Positions 44,386-57,790 of a stretch of 64,000 nt of DNA are shown piece by piece. The stretch spans positions 1 through 64,000 of the forward strand of contig JAIXMP010000023.1 in assembly GCA_025677815.1 (NCBI GenBank), in the 5' to 3' direction. Under the pieces are notes generated by a model. It did not search any database. It was not told the origin of the DNA and was given only the letters and a program-made list of their open reading frames with translations. Each line of letters begins with the position of its first letter. The stretch's first letter is position 1. This DNA is from Phascolomyces articulosus. Its lineage: Eukaryota; Mucoromycota; Mucoromycetes; Mucorales; Lichtheimiaceae. A program made the position numbers and the translations under genes.

Positions 44386-45109
44386 ATAAATAAAAAAATA
44401 AAAATATTTATGCGAAGATAATATAGTGAAAAATAAAAATTGAGTGTGCGTCTTATGTATATCCCTTCCGTGTTTCTTATTTTTTTTCGATATAGCCCAG
44501 GACCGGATGGCTTGCATATTATTATACCCATTTTTTGGTTATTTATTTATATGGATATGACGTTCTTTATCTTGTCCAGTCGTGTAACATATATTTTTGT
44601 TGTGGAGGTGATTTACTTATTATTATTGGTACTAGGAACAGTGTAGTATTTCTAGTCAAGTTTTCTATACTAACTGGTGGAAAATCGAATCCTACTTATG
44701 ACATGCTTATTGTACCACATAACAGCAACTATTTCATTATTGTCATTGACAAGTTATCGATTGTGCATAAGGCATACATACTATCTACTTAATTTCAACT
44801 ATTTCTTTCATAACAAAAAAAAATTACCAATAACATTTACATATCTTATTATTATTCCATGAGTTAGTAATGGTCTCTAAGAAGACGCTCGAAAGTATTA
44901 TCTTAAAGAGTGAAGGTTCCATGACAAGAGAAAAAAAAAAGAAAGTAACAGCTGAAAATCTCATCTTGAATATGATTGGACTACAGGATAGAAAAAAATA
45001 AGTGATGTCACTCTTTAATCACTGTGTAAAAAAAAGTACCGCTTTGTGTTTTTTTACCACCGGAATCTCACACCCTAGCTTCTATATAACCCTTTGCACT
45101 ATATTTGAC
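44386..45109. promoter_or_regulatory. divergent promoter region SIRT4/ATP14
   Basis: The 724 bp between the divergent start codons should carry both promoters. It contains TATATAA-like sequence at 45082-45088, just upstream of the ATP14 ATG. Short plus-strand frames here (44440-44862) show no convincing domain. Confidence 0.5.
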
Positions 45110-45825
45110 ATGTCGGTCGCTCGCATTGCTCTCGGCTCTATTGCCTCCAAGGTATATACTTATATATACACACATATATATAAAACCTTCTTTGGAATAG
45201 ACACAACCAGAAAGAAACTGTTGTTGTTGTTGCTGTTTTTTTATCATGGATATAAACAAAAAAATGATTTTTTTTTTCTTACTCAAAATGAATCTTTTCG
45301 ACATTAGGCTCCTTTCACTGTCCGTGCTATGGCTGCTCGTGGCGTCGCCACCTCTGCTGTCATGCAAAAGGGTAATTATCTTTTTTATTGTTTATCGAAA
45401 TAGATATATCTGTATTAAACGAATCCCCCCTTTTTCAAAAAAAAATATTGACGAACGCGCGAATTATTTGTTTTTGCCCTTTAGATGTTGTCCAAGAATT
45501 GTACCTCAAGGAATTGAAGGGCTACAAGCCCGCCCCAACCGTAAGTTATTTTTTTTAAACGTCAATGAATGAATTGAATGTTCAATATATCATGTATTTT
45601 ACAATTATATAGAAGGTGGATGAATCCCAAGTCAAGGAATTGAAGCTTCCTGCTGCTCCCGTGGTAATTATCAATTTTGTCCTTTTTTTTAGTAACAGTA
45701 GTTTTTTATTATGATTTTTCTCTAACAAAACTATTCTTGATATAACATAGGCCCCTGCCGTTGATGCTGATATTGCTGAGCAATTGGCCAAGTACGATGC
45801 TGAACCCGAAGAAGCCACCCAATAA
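45110..45825 (+). CDS. ATP14: mitochondrial F1Fo ATP synthase subunit h (Atp14)
   Basis: Five small exons: 45110..45151, 45308..45371, 45485..45540, 45613..45663 and 45751..45825, giving 95 residues. The first third (MSVARIALGSIASK and on through MAARGVATSA) is a mitochondrial presequence. The family signature DVVQELYLKELKGYKPAP follows, then a Val/Lys/Pro-rich linker and an acidic C-terminus (QLAKYDAEPEEATQ). Atp14/subunit h is part of the peripheral stalk of the ATP synthase in the inner membrane. Codon use (AAG, GTC, GCC, ACC) is strongly biased, as expected for a highly expressed gene. None of the exons reaches 80 nt, so ORF-based methods would miss it. Confidence 0.9.
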
Positions 45826-47461
45826 ACAACACCACCCAACAACAAAAAAAAAATATACATTTGAATGAATATTATTAGATAATCATTAAAAAAAGTGCAT
45901 GGTTTTATCTTTTGTCTTATCTCGCTGTTGTTTCAACATGGGGAAAATATACGAAATTATGTGTATGTTTTCATGACTGGAAAGGAAATCCTGGCAAAAG
46001 AGAGGGAAAGAAAATGAGTGTGTATCCTTGCTTGTTTTATTATTGTTTAGAGTAATTGGGGAAGGAATATGATGAAACCATCTATATCAAGTGAAAGAAA
46101 AAAGATAGTTGTTATGACCTATTGTAAATGAACAATGTTGCGACTAGGAACATGACTACAAACATTTGGATTGGACTAGTACTTTGTTTTCTTGGTTGTG
46201 ATAAATAATCTGCTTATTTATTCTAAACAAAATAAGACAATGATCATGTTTCTCAAGTAGTATATGATCATGGTTTGCCATCATAAGATATCGTGTACCA
46301 AATTACAAATGCTGTTTGTAATATTCGACATACCATTCTTTGTGTTTCATTGAAATAATATATTACTATTCTTTAGAATATTTCCTTTTACAGGTTTCTT
46401 CTAATTAAGTGGGAAGACCGCGCTCTGCAAGTGTCACATAGTAAAGTTACTATTATGCTGCAAGAGAATATTATATTTTTTATGAAAAATGGTTAGAATA
46501 ACAAAAAAATGGCAAGGTCAGGACATTTATTTTTTACTTTTTTGTGTATTTTATGTTCTATACTCAAAAGAATCTTCGTATGTTTATTTATGTGAAATAA
46601 CGAGATATGGATGAAATTTCTTCATTAAGTTCCTTACGTACATGTTGAAAATTAGAATATTCATATTCGACAACAAATATATATATAAGCAACATACTTG
46701 TACTGGTGATATAGCCTAAAATAGGATCGTTGCCATCATGACTACTTTTATACCTATCATCGGATGTAATCTTTATCAAAATATATATTACGTATCTCCT
46801 TAAAAGTATAGATGTATCCATTAATATTTCAATCCATAACATAATGATTACAAATGTGTATAACGCGAATAATTAAAAGAAACGTGTTTGTACTAATTAT
46901 AATAAATGTATATGACGTAAAAGAAAAAAAAAGAAAAGGATAAGAATTCATGTCTGTTAAACAAAAAAAAGGAATATAGGTGCGTATAAAAAAAATGAGA
47001 ATATATAATACCCAAGTTACCTTTGTTATAATAAAGAATAATGAAGGCACACACGCATCAACAGTTGTCGATCTATCGAAGAAAGTAATGATTGCTTTTT
47101 CAAAAACACACATAATGAAAAAACAAATCAATGCAAACGAAGACTGGGAACGTATGAAACGGGAGTGCATGTGATACAATTCATACCAATGCTTATCAAC
47201 CATGAACGTTTTTTTTTTTTTTAAAAAAAAAAAAAACAATAGACCAGTGTTGTTCTGTCTGATTATTCTTCACATAAAACATAATAGCACGTAGTGCTCA
47301 TAAAAAAGCACATCTTGTTCAATTTTTACTCATATCATTATAAAATCCTGACTCGTATGGTCATTATAGACAATTATAAACATTCGTCCTTTCACTAATC
47401 ACCAATTATATAAAGATCTTGCCTGCTCTTTTATCCTTTGTACTTTTCATAATTTTTAATC
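45826..47461. other. intergenic, no clear gene
   Basis: About 1.6 kb of AT-rich DNA downstream of ATP14. A minus-strand frame 46842..46588 ends in a polar, helical-looking segment (FQHVRKELNEEISSISRYF) and could be a stray exon, but nothing supports it further. Confidence 0.45.
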
Positions 47462-47620
47462 TCATATCGTTAACAACAATGGTTGGTATGAAGCAACAAT
47501 ATGATTGTTGATTCGTATGTGATATCTTTCGCAATATTGGCAAAAATGATTCCTTTTATTATCATCATAGTTGTAATGACAGCCATCACAAAAAATTTTC
47601 ATTATCATCCGCTTTTCCAT
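47462..47620 (-). CDS. possible CX2C-CX2C microprotein, 52 residues
   Basis: A minus-strand frame from ATG at 47620 to TGA at 47462 encodes 52 residues. The centre is CDGCHYNYDD followed by NKRNHFCQYC, i.e. CX2C-X12-CX2C with an extra His four residues beyond the last Cys, a layout able to bind one zinc ion. No family is recognised. It lies alone between ATP14 and the SHPRH-like gene, in DNA that otherwise shows no coding signal. It may be a real small gene, one exon of a larger gene, or chance. Confidence 0.3.
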   Translation of the reverse strand: MEKRMIMKIFCDGCHYNYDDNKRNHFCQYCERYHIRINNHIVASYQPLLLTI

Positions 47621-47884
47621 TTTGCTTATGGTCACAGCTGCTTATCATCACAATAGATATCTATTGCATAAAACTTTTATCTTTCTTTGGAAAAAGTAAG
47701 ACATTATGGTTGTCTTTCAGATTTTTCTTGATCATGCTATCGCTAGTTCTTTTCCAATCAATGCATCTTGATACGGATAGTATTATAATGGTGGTACACA
47801 TACCGATGTCTTTACTTGGACATCTTTATATTTGTATTGGTATTGTTATAAGAAACATTTTAAGAAATATGATACATCGAATTA

Positions 47885-50787
47885 CTATACAGATAATTTT
47901 TCATTATAAATTTGTTGTCCAAGATTCATTACTTGTAAAACATCTTTGTAAATCTTCGTCAGCGACTCTTTCACCACCACCTTCTGATTGAGTGGCAAGA
48001 GGTATGGTTTCATCAGATAAATCTTCTCGTCCCTCTTGCTCCATTCGAATTTTTCGTTTATGTCTTGCACTATAGATAGCATGGATTCTCTCTTCAATGG
48101 TTTCCTGAATGATGTACCAGTAAACATTAGTCTACATATAATTTGTTATTTAATTTTTGTTAATAAGGTTGAAATATGTTATAAAACTCATTCTACTATA
48201 TTTATAATACCCTGGCATTCTAACAAAACTTACTTCTTGTGTTTGCCCAATACGATGTACACGACTGATAGCTTGTCTCTCCATAGCTTCATTCAAAACA
48301 GGTTCAACGATAAACACTGTTTGAGCACAGATAAGTGTAAGACCACTATATAAAAGTTTTGTTATAATGGTAACGAACATAAATATACGCATGTGTTGGT
48401 ATGATATAGTTACATTTTTCAGTTTTTTTTTTTATTTGAGAGTAAAAATAATAAAATGAACAACAAACCTGGATTGACTACGAGAGTGTAATAAAATGAC
48501 ATGGATATTTGGATCTTCACTGAATTGTTTGATGCGGTCGTCACGGACAGTGTTATCCACTCTTACAAAATTTATATTGTTCTTTTTCAATCCATCAGCA
48601 ATAAGGTTGAGTACATCCCCCCATTGTGAGAACACCACAGATTTTCCATTGGATGAGGAAATAATATATTTGATATGTCGAATGATGCTGTCCAATTTGG
48701 CACCTATCATTAATCACATTATACAAGGTGCAGGCTACATGTCAGAAAAAATAACATATACATACATATACACAGAGGGACGCCATCACCTAACACAGGA
48801 TCCTTTACTCTGTTATTATAAATATTTACCTAATCCTTCCTCAATTGCACATTGGCTGATACGACCCAAAAGTTCATTTGATATTTCTTTATCGACATCT
48901 TGGTTTTCCTTTTCTTTGAGTAGTTCTCCATTTTCTTCCGTTTTTTCCTTGTTTTCATTGGATGTGTCCCAAGCTGTTTACATATAACCCAAAATTTTGA
49001 AGTATTAGTATACTTTTTTAGTTGTTTCTGATGCTCTTTTTTTAATCTCCAAAAAAGACCAGTACTCACCAATAGCATAACATTCAGATAGTTTTGTTGG
49101 TGAGTTGCATTGTGGGCAGCGTTGATGTAAGCGAAACCATATTGTGGCACATTCTTGACAATACTAAAGGAGAACTTGTTAATAGATACCAACAAGACCC
49201 AGTTTATATAATATCTTATTTTTGTCATAGCTTACCATGTGACCACTACACAAACAAATTGATAGAAAAAAAGAGGATACAGTGTTAATAATCTACACAT
49301 ACAAAAAGATCTTTGGTGGTTATTAGCTCCTAGCTTTCCTTACCAATAAGTCATTAATCCTTTGGAAAAGTCAGATTGACAAATTAAGCATTTATTTTCT
49401 TGATCCTTCTCCTTGGCCAAATTTTCAAGATAGCGACAACGAGCGGATTGCTCTTTGATTCTTTTCTCATGATGTCCTTCTTGATATTCTAGTCGTTGAG
49501 CTTCAATGACAGGTCCAATTTTACTTTCCCAATCCTTGACGAGATCAGAAATCTCTTGTAACGAACGATAGTATTCAATCCGAGTGTTGTATAATTGATT
49601 GAACCGTCGATATTCTCTAACATAAATAAATGTATAAGTTTCATCTCGATTTACAGGCCAAACATAAATAATGTTATAAAAAAAACCATCCATCCATTCA
49701 TATCAGCTATTATTCCTTCAATTACTCACATTTCTAATTTGTCTTGAAGTTCTCGTTGTTTTGATGCAGCTTTGTTGAGACGATTATATTCTATTCGAAT
49801 AATATTTTTCTCCACTTCATGTAAACCGGGTCGAGAAATAATCTCTTTTAATTCTGAAATGATGGTTCGTAAATTATCTTCTGTTTGGGTTTTTGGCATA
49901 TAATTTTGTCGGATTTCACTAAGTTCAACTTTAAGTGTGACAATTTCCTAATACAATACAAAATAAATAAAATGTTATATTTCTTCCCATCGTTTTTTAT
50001 ACATAAATATAGAAAAGAAAAGAATATTTTATACCTCGGCTTCCGTCCATTCAGTAACATCTTTGAATAGCTCTACTTGTTGCAAACCAGTTGCCCATAT
50101 GCCTAGATGAAGTAAGAATTATATCAATTATATATTATGTCGGTATGTTATCACATCATATTTTTTATCATACTATCCATCATAATAGATTTTTTTTTGC
50201 CCCATACCATTCACCAAAAAATTCCGATCTCGAAGTATTGCTTGATATGCATCCTGGTACAGATCAAGTTTCTATTGTTGATGACAATATTATTTTTCAT
50301 GTTTTTTTTTATGCTAGTAAAGAATGATTTCCAATAACATAGTTGATTTGTATCTTATCCATTTACCTGTTGCGTTATTAAAGATGTCTCGTACTCGTCA
50401 CCTTCCATTATCAGAAAAAAAATTAATACAACCATAAAAAAATCATCACATTTCAAGATAATTTTTCTGATAAGCAAACACAAACAAGATCAAACGTAAC
50501 AAACCTGTTATTTCTTTTTGCTCCTCTCCTTGATCTACTAATCTAGCATGTAATAGTTCGGATAAGACAACTCTCCATTCATTAATGTGAGACAACTGCG
50601 AATCGAGGGAACCACATAAAGTATTAATTCGATCTAAACGGTCAAAAGATAGGACTAAAGCTTCTTGTTGTTCGCTTTGACCAATGGTATTATCAAACGC
50701 AATAGAAATTTTTGGTAGTTCTCGTGTTAATGAAATGACCTGTGAATAATAATCAGCAAGATGTAGGCTGGTAATTTATTGTATTGT

Positions 50788-50830
<43 letters not shown>

Positions 50831-53800
50831 CCCTTTCGCTTCTAATAAATGTAAAGGCTCTTATATATACCTTATCTTCAACACGAGTTAGGATTTGTTT
50901 TCGAACATCTGCTGCTTTATCATAATATGACACTTCTTCTTCTTCCATTTCCAACTCATGGTATATGCCCGCAATGTAAAAGTAAAATCGATGCAGATAT
51001 GACAACCATTTGCTTTGTCGTGCAGTGAGAGCAGTTAAAACATCACCAAATGGATCATGTGTCCTGTGTGCTTTGTTTAAAATGTTGTGTGAAGAAGAAC
51101 TACTGCCTCCAGGTGGATCTGCCTGATTGGATGCTGCCGATGCCTCTTGTCGTTTTTTACGTCCCTCTTCTTGTTTTACCTTTGCCTCCTCGATTCTTCC
51201 ATTGATCACATCAAGCATCTCAGATGTTTGTGGTAATGCAGCAAGGTAGATATCGAGTGCGTCTTTCCACTTCTTTTGCATTTCGTGCATGCCACCTCGT
51301 CGTAATTTGCAGCCAATAAGGGTAGCGGATGTATTATCAAAATCATCCTTTGCTTGCTCGATAAGTGCATCCAAAACTGGATATGGGTAATAGTATAATA
51401 AGTGTTAGACTTATAACGTATAATAAAAATACGGGAGGGAGAATAATTCACTACGTTTTTTACCTTCTGTAAGCGTGCGGACCGTTTGGTTAATCACTCT
51501 TCTTTTTGCGTTTCCTACTGCTGGATGATCACATGCTTGTCGTAGTGCCAACAACTGATAAAATATCAACAAAATTAAAGTTTTGTAACACAAAATCCAC
51601 CGATAAGCATCAATTACCCTACTCTCTTTCTTTTCACTGTGAATTTTTTCATTACCCAAGTTCTTAATTTTATAAACGTTCGCTGTATTTCCGCTGCTGA
51701 TGTTTCCAAATCCTCATTATTATCGGAAGGAGTCCAATTAATTGCATTCAATTGTCGCAAATTACAGCTTCTTGAACATTGATCCCAAATGCTTTGATAG
51801 TAATGTTGTTCAATAGCCGAGAATGCCAGCTTGACGATATTTCGATGCTGTGCTGGTATATGAACTTGGTCTGCCAGTGAAACCTTGATATTACGCCGTA
51901 AGATTGTTTTACTAAATTTCCAAAATAAACCTTTTGCCCATGTAGATGCATCTGGTTTATACAATTGCTCAAATACTCTGGATTTATGAATACTAGGTGT
52001 AAAACCCAAAAACAGAATCAATCCAAATAGGTCATCAAAACTTGATTTCATGGGTGTGCCAGTAACACCCCAAGAATACCAACGGGGGATAAGTCGCGCC
52101 ATTTCGCCTACCAAAGTTGTACTAGATTCGACCATTTGGGCCTATCAAATAAGGCGATGGGTAAGTAAAAAAAAAGCTTTATATAGCACTCACCGAACAA
52201 ACCCATTACCACAAGCAATTTTGAAAGATCCAATATGTTCTGCATTATCTTTATAATACCTCATCCAACATAACACGGAACCACAAAATTTGTGTTAATG
52301 GACTTCGCTTTGCGGGGTATTTGGCAACTTCATAAATTTATATAGTCAAAAAAGAATAATTAAGAGCGGGTATTAGCAGGAAGATATATATGTAGGACTG
52401 CCATTTTTTTTCAATTATTGTAGACTCAAAACTAGTGCATACCATGTCTTCGCGGACGATTTGGGGGTACACGTGCGTGATGTATTTCTTCTTTTAACAC
52501 CTGTTGTTTTTTATATCAAACAAGAAAAAAAAAAGTATTAAAAGTTGTGTATTTTTTTCTGATCAAATATTATTAGGCAATGGTATTTACGTCTAGAATA
52601 CATACGTTATAGTCGGTCAATACCACGTGATACTGTGCCATTTCCTCCGCAGTGATTATTTCCTTATTTTTTGCAGCTTTTATTCCTTGGTATGTTATGA
52701 CACGAAGTGAGGGTGCATGTTTTTGAAATTCGGATTCCCATTGACGAATAATAGCCGAAGGTGTAATAATCAAAGTGGCCGCAGTTGTAATTAATCCATC
52801 TGTACCTTTTGGATGTGTTGGATCTTCTTGATCAAGTTTGTGTAACAAAATCAACGCAATAGCACTACATAAGAAGAAAAAACGATAAGATTACTATGTA
52901 ATAATAACAAAAAAAAAAAATTCAAAACTCTCTTAAATCTTACCACACTGTTTTTCCTAATCCCATTTCGTCTGCAAGAACACCTCCTCTCCGAGTTAAT
53001 GCTTGTATATCATTAAAATCTTCTGTTGGATCTATGATTATATTCCGACTGATACGATTCACAAATACTAATCTTCCATTATCAAGTTTGATTTTTTCCC
53101 ATAGAAATGGTACATCACAATCTAATTGTTGTTCCAATAAATCAATGCGTCCATTTACAGCCTTATGTCCTTCTCGTGCAAGCTATAAAACAATGAAAAT
53201 ATTATCATGGGTGAGCTGCATATTACTTTTTATATATACACTCTCACATTGTAAGAAAAATGTAAAAAAATAAAAAAATAAAAACCAACCATCCATTCAA
53301 CATTTTGACTTTGAAAAGGGGCTAATTTTGGGACTAATCCTTCAGGTTGATATGCTGGAAGAAACTCTGAACTGATTTTTGGTTGTAAATGATGAAAAAA
53401 ATCTTCTACTGATGTACTGGAAGGCGCAGTGATACTGGATGGATATACCAAGTTGAGTAAGTTGAAAAACATCTGATTGCCTTGTACTCGATCAAGTTCT
53501 ACGGATACTGTCATGTGCGCTTCAGCATTTATACCACGAACACGGATACTGGTAGACGTATGGGCAAGGTGATAGGAACAAACGCGTGCAAGTGTTAAAA
53601 ACAGGTTCGATTGATCTGTCGAGTAAACCAACACCTCGTTATCTGCCAAAGTAACTGAGTAGTTACTATGATCATTGTTAAAAACAAGTGTCATTTGTGC
53701 TTTCGTGAATTGTTCATTGACAATGGTGATTGGCTCTGTTGTCCAATGGATGCTCAAGTTCTTATTAGGTATAGTTGTAGAGTCACTTTCATTGAGTAGA

Positions 53801-54009
53801 TCGGACCAGGTTGAGCTTATTTGAATGGGAAATATAACATGAAGTATATCTATTTTGGGTGACAGTTTACGTCGTTTTGTTTCTGGGAGGCGCTCTTGCT
53901 GATCATTGTAAAGATCATGTTGATCGTTATCGACTCTTTCCTCGTCTGATCGACTTTCAAACAAAAGTTGGACTAATGCTTCGCGTCCAATCGTTCCATC
54001 GATCAACAT
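47885..54009 (-). CDS. IRC20: SHPRH/Irc20-type SNF2 ATPase with embedded RING E3 ligase
   Basis: About 20 exons, roughly 1,390 residues. The first ones are 54009..53290, 53182..52944, 52864..52606, 52500..52443, 52327..52260, 52141..51656, 51554..51464 and 51376..50871. The N-terminal region is unrecognised. The helicase begins at NVEWMLAREGHK; motif I is LADEMGLGKT, followed by TPSAIIRQWESEFQKHAP, DYNVLKEEIHHAR, MLDEAQMVE and GVTGTPMKSSFDDLFGL. A long helical insert precedes the C3HC4 RING (CLICQSDF, then CGHMYCQEC, then CPQC), and the C-terminal helicase lobe follows (SVVFSQW, VILLHSRSQ, SRVHRIGQTQE). The RING inserted between the two lobes defines the SHPRH/Irc20/Rad5-like ligases; there is no HIRAN domain, so SHPRH/Irc20 fits better than Rad5. 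The start is uncertain: a poly-T/AG acceptor about 20 nt upstream of the chosen ATG may mean another 5' exon. Confidence 0.85.
49236..49245 (-). other. IRC20: 10-nt microexon of the SHPRH-like gene
   Basis: TGGTCACATG lies between a TGTAG acceptor and a GTAAGC donor. The preceding exon ends ...TAT-TG at 49344 and the next starts TATTGTCAAG at 49163. Joining all three gives TGT-GGT-CAC-ATG-TAT-TGT, the CGHMYC of the RING finger; without it the RING loses its third Cys, its His and the frame. Confidence 0.85.
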
Positions 54010-55377
54010 TGGAAATAGGGTTAATACAGCTAAAAAAAAAACCTGAACTGCGCACTGCATAAACCTTAAAAGTTTATTGGAAATGAAATTGATAGCCCGT
54101 ATGATTGGACAGATGTAGAAAAAAAGGAACCATTGCAATTTGACTCAACATCTAAGTAGCACACTGAAGAAGATATCTATATAACATGTCCTTCTGTAAC
54201 ATGGAGTATCAGCACCAAAGCTAATTGCTATTAAAATCTAGAATAGAGCTTCGACATGGATACGGATGCTGATAAAATTATAAAAAAATCCTCACTTGTT
54301 GATTATGAAACCAATAACATATGAATAGCATTAGGAAAGTTAGTAACTATATTTATTTACATTCTTACGTATTCATTCATGGAAAAAATACAATTGCGCT
54401 TGTTTATTCGAAGACAAATCCGATTTTGATATTATCTACACATACATATGTATAAGTTTCAAAAGTTGTTGTGCTGCTGCTCTTGTTATCTATCATCACA
54501 TTTATACGCTATTATTTACTACTATTATTATAGACAGATTATTCCTCATCTTCATCGAAAGTAATCAAAATTCAAGGTTTTATAGTTACTCATCTTCTTA
54601 TTTATCAATATCAACTTCATTATTGGTATTATCCTTTATTAATACGTATTGAAGATGTATTATTCCAAGTAAAGGAATTCTAGGTCGTAACACCCATATA
54701 CTTTCCTATTCCCATGTCATATCGTCAAGTACATTTATACTATTTGATGATTCTGAAAGCATAAAAAACATCCTCATTTAAAAGTAGAGAATGGGAATTT
54801 TGAGAAAATATTCAAAAAAAGTAACAGTGATATATAGTGGTCTCCCGTTAGCTTTCAAACCTAAATATCTTCACAATTATTTGGTCAATGGAGACATATA
54901 AATATACTAAGAAATACATAGTAATGTAGTTCTTGTTAATTTTCACACATCATTATCTTCATCAAAAAAAAAAGAGAATTTTGGCTGTGAAATTAAAGAG
55001 GATCACATTGTATTCGACAGTTTGTTTATTATATGTTTTTTTCTTTAGAATAACAATATATGCCTCTATGCCATAACTCCATTCTCTTTCTATCCACTGT
55101 TCATTTTTATATACAACACATGTATATTGATATCACCAATTTGTTTATTACATATATAAACTATTGGTTATCAATATCAGAAATATTATATATTCGGTTT
55201 GTATATCAAAGGGCTTTGCGATTACAATCTTAACGGTAGTGCAATATGCCACTACAAAACTATGGAAATTTAAAATAATGTTCAACCTCCCTTCACTGCT
55301 ATTCTCTTTAAATAAATGCTCTTATGGCGGCATCCCTGCCACCTCATTTTCTTGATATTTTTGAGTCTTTTCCAGGC
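54010..55377. other. intergenic upstream of the SHPRH-like gene
   Basis: AT-rich DNA that should hold the SHPRH-like promoter and possibly a short 5' exon near 54060-54150. No other coding segment is recognised. Confidence 0.45.
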
Positions 55378-57535
55378 TGAATCCAAAGAGCCAAAGAATC
55401 GTTTACAAATAAAAACTATTAAGAATTAGTAAAACATGCATTCACAACAATCGACTATGTATATGAACAAAAACTTCTTCTTGCGCTTCTTGATATTCTA
55501 TCCTATGGTTACACAATGAATGGGCAGTATAACAAGGCCTATACAGATGCACAAAATCTGATTAAGATTGCATCTGCGTCATTAAGAGGTTATACATGAG
55601 AAGGCCATCTACTTTCAACATACGGACAGCAAATCAATACTGTTAAAGCCAAGAATGATGACCACAACAGCAACCACAATAATGTTAGAGTCTCACAGCA
55701 AGAAGAAGAACACCAACATCAAACAAATCCACAACCAGGGGAGGAAATGAGCACCAATAATAATTATTATGCATCACAGCAAAGACTACATCCAAAGAAG
55801 TAGAAAGCAAATAAAGATTTGGAAGAAAGATGAAATAATGGTGAAGGCATTGTTAAAACTAGGCTAATGTAAATAAAAACGTTTGATCCTATACGATTCT
55901 TTCCAAATAACATATAAAGAGCATTCCTATGTTGTTATCGCAAAAAGTCCCAGCTCGCTTGCATATTAGTTTCAAAATTGTAGCGGAAGCAGGTTTTGAG
56001 CTGTCCAGATGCATGACGAGATACAATATTGGAGATGCAGATAATAGTGTAGCATTGATGTGTTCACTTAGTTTTCTTCGCGACCATTTCAATAAAAATT
56101 TAAAAATTACCTCCAGTACTGCAGAAAGTGCTACTCAGTTTCGCATTTTAAAATCTTTACAAACATGTCACTTTGACAATATTCAATCCCTTTCAGTAAT
56201 AGTGAGTATACAATGATTTCATTAATAATAAAGTATATATCATTCTTTTCTGATTTTTTTTCTCTTTGAGTAGATTATGATGGCTGTTATTTGGCAGTAA
56301 TATAACGTCTGTTATAATTTCAAATATATATAGTTTACATTGGTGATTAAATATTTTTTTTTATTTATGATGGCACCGCAGAATGGAGTCCAAAACAAGG
56401 ACGAACAATATGCCATAGATATTTCAAAGGCATTGCATTTAATTCGAAATAACTTGAACTGCCTAGACATTACCTTCTGGGATTGCATTGATAGCTCCAT
56501 CGTCACCATAGCGATAATTCTAGAAAGATGCAGAAACTTGACAGATCTTGGCCATAATAAAATGAGTACCAAGTTATCAATATTTACCGGAAACATAGAT
56601 GAGCTCGATAACCATAGTCATTTGATCAACTTGGAACTTAATACAAGATCTGTATCTAAGAAAAATAGCAAATATATTATAATACAGCAATACCAACAAC
56701 AACTACACTAAATTTGGAGGTTTTGTCCATCACCGATTATCATATCTACAATATACCACAGCTAAAGGAAAAGGAGGATAGCGATGGTGATAAGAGAGAA
56801 AGAGGTCTGCGAATCTTATGGATATCCAGGATGTGTCGCGAAATATTAGCTTTGTATCAACCATTGCGCTTCAAATTATGCATCAGAACAGAACAACACT
56901 GAAAACAGTCAATATGAAACTGATGCAGTAAATAATAAACAACAAAACTAGCTTATTCAGATCAAAAAGTCTGAACAGTACTTATTCTGACCTCAGGTTT
57001 GGAAAAATTAAAAGCTTAACAGTTAATCGCTCACCAAAAATTATAGATAAATTTCGAATATATCAATCAATACGTGATTCAGTGACATTGAAAGATCTAG
57101 AATTGCGTGGGCTCTACAATACAGACAAGCTAGCGGATATTCTTCTCGAAACACCACCACTTAAACGACTCAGCATAACTGGGGGATTCGGCTACGGCTA
57201 CTATGCAATCAACCAGGGCTGTTAATTAAACTGTTTGCGATATATTCACAATTTTCAGTCAACTCACTATCATTGGAATCTCTTTATCTTGGAGGTCATT
57301 GTGAAGTATTGGATGCCACGCTTAAAATAGTGACAGGAATTAAAACCTTGAAAAAGATAACCTTTGCAACTTTATTCAAAGATTCAACAAATGGCATGGC
57401 AGATTTTTCCAGTAAAATTGGTTACCAGCTGACAAATACATCGTTAATTTCCATAGCCTGTATTAAAGATAACGTATTTACAGTTCTGGGCGAGCAGGGA
57501 AAAAATTATCTTTTGTTGCTCCAGAAAAGCTAGTT
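55378..57535 (+). pseudogene. decayed TPR/F-box/LRR gene copy
   Basis: Fragments in the same order as the intact gene that follows can be read across several frames: YVYEQKLLLALLDILSYGYT (near 55460-55520, TPR-like), HLLSTYGQQ (55604), FDPIRFFPN (near 55880, start of the F-box), ILKSLQTCHFDNIQSLSV (56144-56200), the LRR parts 56360-56711, FGKIKSLTVNRSPKIIDKF (57000-57054), SIRDSVTLKDLELRGLYNTD (57070-57129) and 57273-57533. Stops and frame changes occur throughout, for example TGA near 55597 where the intact copy has Arg, and TAG at 55801. Divergence is high, so the duplication is old. It sits about 640 bp upstream of the intact copy in the same orientation. Confidence 0.8.
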
Positions 57536-57759
57536 AGCGTGACGAACCATAAGGTGTAGTGTCACTAGTAGGTATATCTCATTCAAGTCTGAAAATACGC
57601 ATATATGGTGGTGTAACAAAATCACCAAAGATTGCGAAGTAAAAGCCAAAAAAAAAGAAAAGAAAAATATAATGTTAATGTTTGTTACCTTAACTAAAAA
57701 AATACTATGTCATTGGAAATGTATTATTTAAAGCACCTACTTTAATAGTATGCTTACAG

Positions 57760-57790
<31 letters not shown>

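Noticed and set aside
44494..44511. SPGPDG peptide, like a LINE reverse-transcriptase motif
   Set aside because: Six residues only; the sequence on both sides does not continue any reverse-transcriptase motif.
46588..46842. 84-codon minus-strand ORF with a polar C-terminus
   Set aside because: No domain, no supporting splice structure; kept only as a note in the intergenic entry.
50793..50826. CT dinucleotide repeat in an SHPRH-like intron (similar tract at 4894-4920)
   Set aside because: Ordinary microsatellite; no further structure around it.
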